Source: a virus
Reading direction: 5' to 3' (one strand)
DNA: 42,004 nt
Virus record (IMG/VR): IMGVR_UViG_3300017788_003148
Span: 1-42,004 of that record
Made by a program: the position numbers and the translations under genes. Positions 15,649-23,259 of this stretch are shown here, piece by piece. A model generated the notes under the pieces. That model searched no databases and had not been told where the DNA came from. It worked only from the letters and a program-made list of their open reading frames with translations. Position 1 is the stretch's first letter; the number at the start of each line of letters is the position of its first letter.

Positions 15649-16428
15649 GTGATTAGAGGAATTAATAATCAGCCTTTTCTTGATCTTGACGCTTGGTTAG
15701 ACATCGAAGGATTTAAAAATCTGCATTATGAGATGTGTTATGGTCTAGCGGTTTCTTCTTGGAAAAAAGAAGGAAATATAGTTAAACCGGGCGGATGTGA
15801 TCAGTATGACCCTAGCTTTAAACCAATTTTTAAATCTTTAGAAGAATATTTTTCTTTGCCCGAGGACCACGAAATACGAAAGTATGGCAAAATAATTGGC
15901 GAATTAGATAATAGAAATACGTTTATCAATTTTTTAAAGTTATCTTTGGGGGCATATGATCCTTATCAATTTATTTTTTTAAAAACAGAAGACGGTGGGT
16001 GGCAGTCTAGATTCCAAGAAAAACAATGGACCCCCGATTCTGAAAACTTTCCTAATCTTAAAAAGTGGATAGAAAAATTAATCGAAGATCGTGTTTTTCA
16101 GCACTTAGGTAGAATTATTTTTTTTAAAGCCGAGCATGATGTTATTATGCCAAAACATCGAGATCTAATATTACCGCATGAAACTGAATATACTGATCAC
16201 AGACATGAATTTATACACATAAGATCAACGATGGATAAAAAATTTTATATCTGGGATAACGATATTGATGTATATCATTATGTCAATTGTTATTCTTGTT
16301 TTTTTAACGATCAAGATTGGCACGGGGGAGAAGCCAACGATCGACAGACTTTTTCATTAAGAATAGATGGCAGATTCACTGATGAATTCAGACAAAAAAT
16401 AGGGATATCTCATCTATCTATCTACTAA
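15649..16428 (+). CDS. 2OG oxygenase-like protein (paralogue of 17000 gene)
   Basis: A 259-residue protein starting with GTG. The start is supported by alignment of its first residues (INNQPFLDLDAWLDI) with those of the paralogue at 17000 (INKAPYITLDNYLDI). Candidate iron ligands are H170-x-D172 (PKHRDL) and H225 (DWHGG), with R238 (SLRIDG) for the 2OG carboxylate. The shared C-terminal block GRFT-EFR-IGI is a family signature. Substrate unknown. The 3' end overlaps the convergent gene at 16418 by 11 bases. Confidence 0.65.
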   Translation: MIRGINNQPFLDLDAWLDIEGFKNLHYEMCYGLAVSSWKKEGNIVKPGGCDQYDPSFKPIFKSLEEYFSLPEDHEIRKYGKIIGELDNRNTFINFLKLSLGAYDPYQFIFLKTEDGGWQSRFQEKQWTPDSENFPNLKKWIEKLIEDRVFQHLGRIIFFKAEHDVIMPKHRDLILPHETEYTDHRHEFIHIRSTMDKKFYIWDNDIDVYHYVNCYSCFFNDQDWHGGEANDRQTFSLRIDGRFTDEFRQKIGISHLSIY

Positions 16429-16987
16429 CTCCGATAATGTGTAATATATATTTAGGATCAAATCCGCAATTGACTCCTAAATGATAATCGTTCCACTCAT
16501 TCCATTCAAACACACTCCCCTGTTCTACTAGATAAAAACATTGGTTACCGACTACAAAGATATGACCTAATTTCGGCGGGTCGATGAATACAGTAAATCT
16601 TTTTATCTTTCCTTCCCGGCTCCAACTCTGAGAGTTAGATTCGATATCCCAATGCCACGGAACACATTTTCCAGGAGAGATTCCACTGATCCAAATATTT
16701 TTAGCAGACACAGATAATCTATCTATCAGCGGTGTTAAAAGATTTCGAGTAAAATGCTGATCTGGATAATAATTTGTCCATTCTATAACATTTTGTTCGA
16801 TATACCCAGCATCTTTCCACGAATCGTACATTTTTTTAATTTCTGTTTGTTGATACTGATCTACATTGATGTTTTTTCCGTAAGGAGTTTGATGGGTTTT
16901 AACATGCCCGCATGCCGAAGATATTTCTTTTAATAGTAAATCGAAATTTAATAATGTTTCAGAGTTTAACAAATATTTTGTTGACAT
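16418..16987 (-). CDS. 2OG oxygenase-like hydroxylase (paralogue of 5810 gene)
   Basis: A 189-residue beta-helix protein with H112-x-D114 (VPWHWDIE) and distal H169 (DYHLGVNCGF). As in its paralogue at 5810, a lysine follows (DPKYILHI) where Arg is usual. It is a single-gene leftward unit inserted between two rightward paralogues of another oxygenase family. It ends with TAG. Its ATG is separated from the divergent ATG at 17000 by only 12 bases, leaving no space for an SD, so its transcript is likely leaderless or starts inside the neighbour. Confidence 0.68.
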   Translation of the reverse strand: MSTKYLLNSETLLNFDLLLKEISSACGHVKTHQTPYGKNINVDQYQQTEIKKMYDSWKDAGYIEQNVIEWTNYYPDQHFTRNLLTPLIDRLSVSAKNIWISGISPGKCVPWHWDIESNSQSWSREGKIKRFTVFIDPPKLGHIFVVGNQCFYLVEQGSVFEWNEWNDYHLGVNCGFDPKYILHIIGVSR

Positions 16988-16995
16988 AATAAATA
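16988..16995 (+). promoter_or_regulatory. Candidate late promoter box (AATAAATA)
   Basis: The 12 bases between two divergent ATGs contain AATAAATA, followed by four bases and the ATG at 17000. It matches seven of eight bases of the T4 late -10 element. On the minus strand only a weak GAAATATT faces the ATG at 16987. Confidence 0.35.
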
Positions 16996-16999
16996 TTTC

Positions 17000-17860
17000 A
17001 TGCTTACGATTAACAAAGCTCCATATATTACCTTAGACAACTATTTAGACATTGATAAGTTACTTAATCTCGAAGATGAATTTAATTTTTTAATCTGTAA
17101 AAGCTGGGATAAAATTAGAACAGGAGTATGGAATGCAGGTGGACATGCGCCCGACGATATAGTTAATTTTCCCTCGGTATTTAGAGAGCGGGATCTATTG
17201 TATTACTCCTATGGAAAAGCTAAAGTAGATAGATTGTCTGATATATCGTTAGATAGATATCTAAAACATTTTGAAGAGACTTCAGATAGGCATGGATTAA
17301 GTAGATTTTTAAAATTAAAATATCAATCATTTGATCCTTATAATATATTAAATTTAAGAAAAACTACTAGCAATGTTTATGCTGCTGATGCTTATTCTTT
17401 TACAGACGCCGACTGGGACACTTATAGTTGGGTAGATTATATTGACGAACATCCAATGATAAAAAAGTTTATATTAGATCTTCCGTTTGACAGAATCGGA
17501 ATAGTTACAGTTTTTTATAACGAGCATTTCGTTCCGTTAGGACATCACAGAGATTTAAATTATTTTCCATACGAAAAAGGTAACGCCGCGGAAACTTTCC
17601 CACATAGACAAGAACTTATTTGGTTTAGATTTGATCTATCGAGGCCATTTAATTTATTTGATATAAACATTAACACAGGAAAAATTTTAGAAAAGGTTCC
17701 GGTTCAAGGCTATAGTGTATTTTTCAATCATCACAATTGGCATGGAAATTTTGATCCCTATCCCTATAGTTCAATAACTGTTAAAGTAGAGGGTAGGTTT
17801 ACTTCAGAATTTCGAAAAATGATAGGAATAGATAATTTAAAATATTATTATTACGAATAA
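17000..17860 (+). CDS. 2OG oxygenase-like protein (paralogue of 15649 gene)
   Basis: A 286-residue protein with H183-x-D185 (GHHRDLNYF) and distal H248 (NWHGNFD), followed by VKVEGRFTSEFRKMIGI. The last block is shared with the gene at 15649 (RIDGRFTDEFRQKIGI). Note that the position of the putative 2OG Arg (R238 in the paralogue) reads Lys here. No SD is present; AATAAATA sits four bases before the ATG. The stop lies immediately beside the end of the convergent tail fibre gene (17861). Confidence 0.65.
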   Translation: MLTINKAPYITLDNYLDIDKLLNLEDEFNFLICKSWDKIRTGVWNAGGHAPDDIVNFPSVFRERDLLYYSYGKAKVDRLSDISLDRYLKHFEETSDRHGLSRFLKLKYQSFDPYNILNLRKTTSNVYAADAYSFTDADWDTYSWVDYIDEHPMIKKFILDLPFDRIGIVTVFYNEHFVPLGHHRDLNYFPYEKGNAAETFPHRQELIWFRFDLSRPFNLFDININTGKILEKVPVQGYSVFFNHHNWHGNFDPYPYSSITVKVEGRFTSEFRKMIGIDNLKYYYYE

Positions 17861-19102
17861 TTATGGTTCTTGAGCCACAATTATCCAACTACCACCTAAT
17901 CTAACTACCATCTGCTGTTTATACGGACTACCTAATCCTAGTGGATCCCAACCGTTTGTAGAATCACCATCCGCTATAGCTATCATACCGTCGAGAGGAT
18001 TTGTTGGAGCTTCGCTTAGTATAGCTAATTTAGCAAAACCATTTACATCTAACGTTGCCTGAGCGTTTTGTTGATTAACTGCAAGTCTTCCTAGAGAATC
18101 AAAGCATAAAAATGGAAAGTTTCCAAGCGAGGCTTCGGCAGCAGTGGCTGGTTGATTTACAAGCGTAAATTTTGTAGGTAGATGAGAACCAGACATAGTT
18201 CCGGCTGGATCTATTTGTACTCCCAGGAGGGCAGCTGGTTCTGCCCCTGTGCTAGCAATATGGCCACTAAATCCGATCGCAGAAAGTATGTCACCTGATT
18301 CCGGATCTCCAGGATTGGCAGGCCCGTTTTTCCATCCCCTAAGATCGAAGTACTGCAGGTTTGCAGCACCAGTTAATAAATTACCACCGATCGTGGAAAC
18401 CATTTCAAAATTAATTCGTACTTGGGCACCTTCTTCGAAATCGGATTCTAGAATAATTTCATTGCTATTAGATTTTATAGTAGGTCCTATGACTGTCTCG
18501 AAAATACTTAGATTTCCCGTTGAAAACCGACTATTGACAGCATCGACTAAAATAGTAGAATCTATAGCACGAACGTCGCCAGTCACATCACCTATAACAT
18601 CCCCTATGAGGTTTCCAGAAACTGTTCCGTAAAATATAGCTTGTCCAGACTGGTTATCGAGAACTATGTTTCCGTCGGACGGAGAGAGAATATCTCCTAC
18701 AAATGGCCCAGTGAGTTGACCATTGATACTATCAACTAGAATCGGTGATCCGGGTCCTACTCCTACTACATCGCCTACAAGATTACCTATTAGAGTACCG
18801 GAAACATTTCCGATCAAGTTACCAGTTACATTTCCGATCAAATCACCATTGAATTGACCGGTAGTTTGAATTAAACCATCGATATTGATGTCGCCGAACC
18901 CGACTATGTTATTGTTATTAAGATTGATGCTAGAACTTAAAGCTCCGCCCAATCCGCCTGCTACCGATACTTCTATCCCCCCAGGAGTAATACCATCTCC
19001 CACAAACAATTTTTTAGAATCTGTGGTAAAAATTGGTTCACCGGGTAAGGGAACAAATCCCTGTAATTGGGCAGATGAGCCTTTTCTGAACTGTAACGCC
19101 AT
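17861..19102 (-). CDS. Phage tail fibre / receptor-binding structural protein
   Basis: A 413-residue fibre protein. The N-terminus (LQFRKGSSAQLQG, then GEPIFTTDSKKLFVGDG) matches the short attachment domain found at the start of many phage fibres and tropism determinants. Residues ~80-115 are a Gly-Asn repeat (GNVTGNLIGNVSGTLIG) suggestive of a triple-stranded fibrous stem. A further repeat of the same kind is near 165-180, and the C-terminus (LDVNGFAKLAIL... ending VRLGGSWIIVAQEP) recalls fibre or chaperone-domain ends. A strong SD (AGGAG) lies upstream of the ATG, with a GATAAATA box at 19143. It adjoins the modification island, which hints at a host-interaction context. Confidence 0.82.
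   Translation of the reverse strand: MALQFRKGSSAQLQGFVPLPGEPIFTTDSKKLFVGDGITPGGIEVSVAGGLGGALSSSINLNNNNIVGFGDINIDGLIQTTGQFNGDLIGNVTGNLIGNVSGTLIGNLVGDVVGVGPGSPILVDSINGQLTGPFVGDILSPSDGNIVLDNQSGQAIFYGTVSGNLIGDVIGDVTGDVRAIDSTILVDAVNSRFSTGNLSIFETVIGPTIKSNSNEIILESDFEEGAQVRINFEMVSTIGGNLLTGAANLQYFDLRGWKNGPANPGDPESGDILSAIGFSGHIASTGAEPAALLGVQIDPAGTMSGSHLPTKFTLVNQPATAAEASLGNFPFLCFDSLGRLAVNQQNAQATLDVNGFAKLAILSEAPTNPLDGMIAIADGDSTNGWDPLGLGSPYKQQMVVRLGGSWIIVAQEP
18797..18844 (-). repeat. Two tandem 24-bp repeats inside the tail fibre gene
   Basis: Two adjacent imperfect copies (18797-18820 and 18821-18844) share the core ACATTTCCGATCAA as read on the plus strand. Each encodes eight residues of the Gly-Asn stem repeat; more degenerate copies flank them. 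Such repeats allow fibre length change by slippage or recombination. Confidence 0.75.
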
Positions 19103-19142
19103 ATTATAACTCCTAGGGTATTATATATTTACCATGTTAGAG

Positions 19143-19150
19143 TATTTATC
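19143..19150 (-). promoter_or_regulatory. Candidate T4-type late promoter box (GATAAATA) of the tail fibre
   Basis: GATAAATA on the minus strand begins at the end of thyA and lies about 40 bases before the tail fibre ATG. It precedes a gene that is expected to be late in any T4-like phage, which makes it the best supported of the late boxes. Confidence 0.5.
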
Positions 19151-20058
19151 TAAACAGCCATTTCAACTTTTATGGCAGGATAAGGGTTATAATTTTCTAG
19201 GATAAAGTCGCTAACAACGTATTCTTTGATTTTTTTATTATTGGACATGACTAATTTAGGTAACATTTTGGGAGTACGAGTCAACTGTTCTTTTACAGCA
19301 GAAATATGGGTATTATATATATGACAGCCCCCGCCTATCCAGATAAATTCGCCTACATCTAAGTCGCATTCCTTGGCTATAATATGCGTCAAAAGGCTAT
19401 AACTTGCGATGTTAAACGGCACTCCTAGAAACATATCGCAACTGCGCTGATACATCTGACAGCTTAATTTGCCATCAGTGACGTCAAATTGACTTAAAAT
19501 ATGGCAGGGTGGCAATGCCATTTGATCTAATTCGGCAGGATTCCATGCAGTTATTATGTGTCTACGACCGTGGGGATCTTTTTTAATACCTTCTATCAGA
19601 TTCGATATCTGATCTACCTGGGTCTGTAATATTGTACCAGATTGTCGATATGCGGTACCAAAATCATCTTTAAATTCTTTGATATTATTTTTTCTACAGT
19701 AATGCCATTTACGCCACTGTACTCCATATACTCTTCCTAGGTCACCCGAAAATTTAGCTTTAGGTTTCCAATAGGACGCCTCGGCATTTTCAGTCCATAT
19801 CGTTTTTTTGTCAGAATCTCTAGAACCGTATAATATTTCACATAATCGGCGTTCATCGCTACTGCCTTCTAAAAACCAAAGCAATTCAGATACTACGGCT
19901 TTCCATGCTAATTTTTTGGTAGTAATCGCAGGAAATCCCTGTGCTAAATCAAATCGCATCTGATAACCAAATACTGATATAGTTCCTGTACCAGTTCTAT
20001 CAGATTTTAATTTTCCGTTTTCGAGGATGTGACTTAAGGCATCATGATATTGTTGCAA
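19150..20058 (-). CDS. thyA: Thymidylate synthase (ThyA type)
   Basis: Methylates dUMP to dTMP using methylene-tetrahydrofolate. The 302-residue protein has the family signatures: RTGTGT near residue 21, catalytic C185 in PPCHILSQF, DPHGRRHIITAWNP at 161, FNIASYSLLTHIIA for dUMP binding, HIYNTH, and the expected C-terminal end (AIKVEMAV). Its stop is TAG exactly at the family C-terminus, which shows that TAG terminates translation in this genome. It overlaps the DHFR gene by 17 bases; the pair forms the usual phage dTMP cycle. Many marine phages carry ThyX instead, so the ThyA/DHFR pair is worth noting. Confidence 0.97.
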   Translation of the reverse strand: MQQYHDALSHILENGKLKSDRTGTGTISVFGYQMRFDLAQGFPAITTKKLAWKAVVSELLWFLEGSSDERRLCEILYGSRDSDKKTIWTENAEASYWKPKAKFSGDLGRVYGVQWRKWHYCRKNNIKEFKDDFGTAYRQSGTILQTQVDQISNLIEGIKKDPHGRRHIITAWNPAELDQMALPPCHILSQFDVTDGKLSCQMYQRSCDMFLGVPFNIASYSLLTHIIAKECDLDVGEFIWIGGGCHIYNTHISAVKEQLTRTPKMLPKLVMSNNKKIKEYVVSDFILENYNPYPAIKVEMAV

Positions 20059-20533
20059 TTTCGTATTCCTCCATTTTACAGCTACCGAGATTGATAGTTT
20101 TCACTAGTTTTGTATTTTCTAGAAAGAAATTTAGATCGATAAATGTATCGCTGAGGTATTCTCCTGCTATCCTAGTAACATAAATTTTTTCTAAAACCGG
20201 TTTACTTTGGAGAAGAATATTAGGACCACCGATAACAAAAATATTTTTTTTCTTGTAATTTTTTTTGATGGAAATCAAAGCTTCACATAGATCACCCCTA
20301 ATCTGTTCTATGTCTTCTCTGTCCATAAAATTATTCGTAAACAATACATTGGTTCTTCCGGGTAACGGCTTGGGCATATCGGGGCTTTCCCAAGTTTTTC
20401 TCCCCATAACAACTATATGATTCTGGGTAGTATTTTTAAACCATTTCATGTCATCTTTATTATTAGGCCATGGAAGGCTACCTTTCCATCCCATCCCGCC
20501 TGCTTGGTCTACAGCAAATAAGGCAGCTATCAT
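20042..20533 (-). CDS. folA: Dihydrofolate reductase
   Basis: Reduces dihydrofolate to tetrahydrofolate with NADPH, regenerating the cofactor consumed by thymidylate synthase. The 163-residue protein shows MIAALFAVDQAGGMGWKGSLPWP (active-site loop with the conserved W and acidic D28 region in NNKDDMKWFK), VVMGRKTWES and IFVIGG, all standard for DHFR. The start overlaps the upstream stop as ATGA (20530-20533), and the end overlaps thyA by 17 bases, so the three are translated together. Confidence 0.95.
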   Translation of the reverse strand: MIAALFAVDQAGGMGWKGSLPWPNNKDDMKWFKNTTQNHIVVMGRKTWESPDMPKPLPGRTNVLFTNNFMDREDIEQIRGDLCEALISIKKNYKKKNIFVIGGPNILLQSKPVLEKIYVTRIAGEYLSDTFIDLNFFLENTKLVKTINLGSCKMEEYEIATIS

Positions 20534-20850
20534 TTTTTTGATTTCGTTTTTTTTAAAAAGCTATTTGTTTTTTTCACGATATCTTTTTTAAATTTAGCAA
20601 CATCTAATCTAAAGTCTATGTGTTCTATAGTATCTTTATAAGTTTCGATCAGTTCTTCGAGATTAGTTTTTAATTCGTCTATGCCTTCTTTTCTAACCTG
20701 AGATGTAATACGAAAATACCAGATGTTACCATCCTCGAAATGTATCCGCATGGAGTCGAGGTATTCGATTGGTACTGCTTTAACATCGATATCTCGAAAA
20801 ATTTCAGGCCATTGCTCTACGATTTCTTTAGGTAGTGACCGTTTTTTCAC
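20530..20850 (-). CDS. Conserved phage hypothetical protein, 106 aa
   Basis: A 106-residue protein beginning with GTG (MKKRSLPKEIVEQWPEIF). I recognise this as a protein common in T4-like cyanophages (pattern SLPK-I---WPE-F-D, YL---I-FEDG-IW), but its function is not known to me. The C-terminal third is Lys-rich and helical. The GTG start gives a 23-base overlap with the upstream gene. The SD is weak, and no ATG in the frame would keep the conserved N-terminus. Confidence 0.75.
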   Translation of the reverse strand: MKKRSLPKEIVEQWPEIFRDIDVKAVPIEYLDSMRIHFEDGNIWYFRITSQVRKEGIDELKTNLEELIETYKDTIEHIDFRLDVAKFKKDIVKKTNSFLKKTKSKK

Positions 20851-21472
20851 TTTCTATCATACCTGTAACTTTTTTCTTGATAGGTGCTAATTCGTCAGCT
20901 AGGCGTCTAAGCTGAGCAGCTTCTTTGCTTAACCGATCAGCTTGGCTACGATATCGTTTTGCAAGATCAGTGTCTGATAAAGGCTCCTCTGGTATATTAG
21001 TAGCTACTTGGCTTTCGGCTACTACATCAGGGTCTTTGTCAGTAACAATTTCGTTGACCGACGCTATTTCTTCTATCTTAGCACTGTTCCCCAAGGCTAG
21101 ATCATTTACGGAAATGCCTCTTTGTTCTGCGATAAGCTGATTTAATTGATCCAACCCGATGCTAGTATTCATGTTTGGAATCATTTCAATCTGGCTAGTT
21201 CCAACCTTAGTCAACTTTCCAGTCAAATGTAATGATTGTAACATCGGTGAACCGTCGGGGAATCTCACCCTAGCCATTACTTCTGCAAATTCATAGCTAC
21301 TTTGACCTGCCGGGGATTCTACTAATTTGATTAGAGCATCGTGTTGATCATCTCTGAGATTCTCTGTCAATACTATTAATGCTGAATCACTTTCTCCGGG
21401 TAATGTTCTATAGACTACTATAGCTTTTTTTTGATTTTTTTTAATTCTGCCGACATGTTTTATATCAGGCAT
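20828..21472 (-). CDS. Conserved phage hypothetical protein, 214 aa
   Basis: A 214-residue protein with an N-terminal beta-rich domain (IVVYRTLPGESDSALIVLTENLRDDQHDALIKLVES) and a C-terminal helical/coiled region. Found in T4-like cyanophages as far as I recall; function unknown. I start it at ATG 21472, seven bases after AAAGGTG, rather than at the GTG three codons upstream. The start overlaps the end of the 72-aa gene by eight bases. Confidence 0.75.
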   Translation of the reverse strand: MPDIKHVGRIKKNQKKAIVVYRTLPGESDSALIVLTENLRDDQHDALIKLVESPAGQSSYEFAEVMARVRFPDGSPMLQSLHLTGKLTKVGTSQIEMIPNMNTSIGLDQLNQLIAEQRGISVNDLALGNSAKIEEIASVNEIVTDKDPDVVAESQVATNIPEEPLSDTDLAKRYRSQADRLSKEAAQLRRLADELAPIKKKVTGMIESEKTVTT

Positions 21473-21683
21473 TTTGCGCACCTTTAGCCACTGTAGATAG
21501 AAATCCTACAAGCTTGTTATAGGTTTTTCCAACTACTTCCATTTCACCGGGTTTGAATGCACCTCTTTGTGCAGCAGCATCGATGATTGTTTTAATAGCG
21601 TTCAAATCTTGAACTGTTAGATCGTAGTTTTGTGGTTCGGCTCCAGTATCTTGTACTGGTGGTTGCTGATTTTCTTCTGACAT
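21465..21683 (-). CDS. Conserved small phage protein, 72 aa
   Basis: A 72-residue protein. The disordered, Pro/Gln-rich N-terminus is followed by LTVQDLNAIKTIIDAAAQRGAFKPGEMEVVGKTYNKLVGFL, a pattern I recognise from many marine myoviruses. Function unknown. A strong SD (AGGAGG) lies six bases before the ATG, and the 40-base gap upstream means it may begin a translational unit, though I see no clear promoter there. Confidence 0.8.
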   Translation of the reverse strand: MSEENQQPPVQDTGAEPQNYDLTVQDLNAIKTIIDAAAQRGAFKPGEMEVVGKTYNKLVGFLSTVAKGAQNA

Positions 21684-21723
21684 AATATCCTCCTAAAAAG
21701 ATACTGTATATATCAGATCGAAA

Positions 21724-21999
21724 TCAGTGATCGTTTAAAAATGGGCAGCTGAGTATGAAAAAACTAGATTCTTTAGGATCTTCGAACCCAAGTCTGATTT
21801 TAGTGACAATTTGATTATTTTCGATGCAGAGAGTAGTACCGATATAAAATCGATACTTTAAATTTTCATAAATCCAGTCTCTTAGTACATCGATTTTTTT
21901 TAGATTCGTATCTAACACAAGATATTCGAAGAGAGTTGGGGGGAAATCTAACTCTCTTATATCTAGTACGTTTAACGGATTAATCTTTAAATCAACCAT
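21724..21999 (-). CDS. Hypothetical protein, 91 aa
   Basis: A 91-residue acidic/aromatic protein of unknown function with alternating hydrophobic segments; no known motif. It is coupled to the upstream metallopeptidase/VWA gene by an eight-base overlap and is likely expressed from the promoter at 23199. Confidence 0.65.
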   Translation of the reverse strand: MVDLKINPLNVLDIRELDFPPTLFEYLVLDTNLKKIDVLRDWIYENLKYRFYIGTTLCIENNQIVTKIRLGFEDPKESSFFILSCPFLNDH

Positions 22000-23170
22000 T
22001 TTTTACCGATTTGGTATAATGTGCATATGTACCAAATGGTGGAACGATAGAGTCATTTCCGTGGATGATAAAAATGGTGTCGCAGTAATCTTCGTCACCC
22101 CACGAATCCCAGGGATATCCGTCGGTAAACATAATAAATTTCTTCGGACAGATGTTGTTTTCTTTCATATGAGTCCAGTTACAAGTAAAATCTGTGCCAC
22201 CGCCCCCCGTGATTTGATACTCGTTAATCTGATCCGAATTATAACCATCAAAATCTTGTTCGTTGTATACCCTAGTATCAAAGCACCAAATTTTCATTTG
22301 GAAATCTTTGAATTCCTCCATGATACCTTTGACTTCGCCCATGAAATCTGCAGCTTCAGTATCACCGATAGATCCACTCATATCCAACCCTACGCAGATA
22401 TCGATACTGGTATCAAAGTTACAACCAGGCAATATGGCTCCGGTCATCTGGCCCTTGCGGTTCGGGCGTGCGAAGGTAAAATCGTTTTTGATCGTACTTT
22501 GGATTTGTTGACGTAGAAGTTCTCGCCAATTCATCTTTGGCTCAGTCATTTCTTTGATCATTCGAGCGATGTCACCGGGAATATTGCCGGCGCCGGCTGC
22601 CTGTGCAGACTGTAACATCGCTTCTTTGATTTCATCGCGGATTTTCTTTAATTCATCTTTGCTGTATTTTGGACCCTTGCCTTCACCGGGCTTATCCGGA
22701 TCTAAGTGTTCGTCCAACATTTCTCCGAGTGCCTTAAGTTCTTCTTCGTCGTAGTTAGCATAAATTTCGTCATAGACCTGTTCAGCACTCCACCCATCAT
22801 ACTTACGATCATGGAAAAATTTTACTGGCGGGTCGTCACCGATGCGCTCACGTTTTAATGTACCGTTGACACAATAGTCGGCGGCGATATTCCAAATCTG
22901 TCGATCTCGACCTTCGACTCGCATCATATGATCATAGACACAGTGAAGGATTTCGTGAGCTACGACGAATTCAACTTGGCGTGGCGTCATTTTTTCGAAA
23001 AATTCTCGATTATAGTAGAAATTACGGAAATCTGTAGCTGCAGTAGGCAACCAATCTGATGCATCTATTAACTTCATTCGAGTAGCCATATTTCCAAAAA
23101 ATGGATGGCGTAGCAGTAGCCCAACTCGAGCAACTACAATTTTATCAACAATGGGATCGAGATAAGACAT
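21992..23170 (-). CDS. VWA-like protein with HEXXH metallopeptidase-type motif
   Basis: A 392-residue protein with HEILH at 72-76 (zinc metallopeptidase-like) and, near residue 263, DMSGS, the start of a metal-ion-dependent adhesion site in a von Willebrand A-like fold. This two-part layout is that of the putative metallopeptidase/VWA family that works with MoxR-type AAA+ ATPases. The MoxR-type gene lies directly upstream, so the two proteins probably act as a chaperone or remodelling pair; the client is unknown. It has its own sigma70-like promoter (23199-23227) and an AGGAA ribosome site seven bases before the ATG. Confidence 0.85.
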   Translation of the reverse strand: MSYLDPIVDKIVVARVGLLLRHPFFGNMATRMKLIDASDWLPTAATDFRNFYYNREFFEKMTPRQVEFVVAHEILHCVYDHMMRVEGRDRQIWNIAADYCVNGTLKRERIGDDPPVKFFHDRKYDGWSAEQVYDEIYANYDEEELKALGEMLDEHLDPDKPGEGKGPKYSKDELKKIRDEIKEAMLQSAQAAGAGNIPGDIARMIKEMTEPKMNWRELLRQQIQSTIKNDFTFARPNRKGQMTGAILPGCNFDTSIDICVGLDMSGSIGDTEAADFMGEVKGIMEEFKDFQMKIWCFDTRVYNEQDFDGYNSDQINEYQITGGGGTDFTCNWTHMKENNICPKKFIMFTDGYPWDSWGDEDYCDTIFIIHGNDSIVPPFGTYAHYTKSVKNG

Positions 23171-23198
23171 GTTATTTCCTTTTTCACTGTATGCTTAT

Positions 23199-23227
23199 AT
23201 TATATATTCTATCGGAAAAAAAGTCAA
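23199..23227 (-). promoter_or_regulatory. Sigma70-type promoter, TTGACT-17-TATAAT
   Basis: On the minus strand TTGACT (23222-23227) and TATAAT (23199-23204) are separated by exactly 17 bases, placing the transcript start about 20 bases before the ATG at 23170. It abuts the hairpin at 23229-23254. Confidence 0.8.
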
Positions 23228-23228
23228 G

Positions 23229-23254
23229 AGAAAGGGTACCAAAGTACCCTTTCT
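23229..23254 (-). terminator. Hairpin after the MoxR gene, likely intrinsic terminator
   Basis: An 11-bp perfect stem (arms 23229-23239 and 23244-23254) with a four-base loop follows the MoxR stop. On the minus strand a run of seven T appears six bases beyond the stem, inside the next promoter's -35 region. The T-run is displaced, so termination may be incomplete. Confidence 0.55.
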
Positions 23255-23259
23255 TAAAA

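Noticed and set aside
18249-18632. Plus-strand open frame of 127 codons
   Set aside because: Antisense shadow of the tail fibre repeats; biased composition follows from the Gly-rich coding strand.
18560-18860. Possible CRISPR array
   Set aside because: The repeats are directly adjacent, in frame and encode Gly-Asn units; there are no spacers.
22019-22516. Plus-strand open frame of 165 codons
   Set aside because: Antisense to the VWA domain of the metallopeptidase-like gene; no SD and no similarity.
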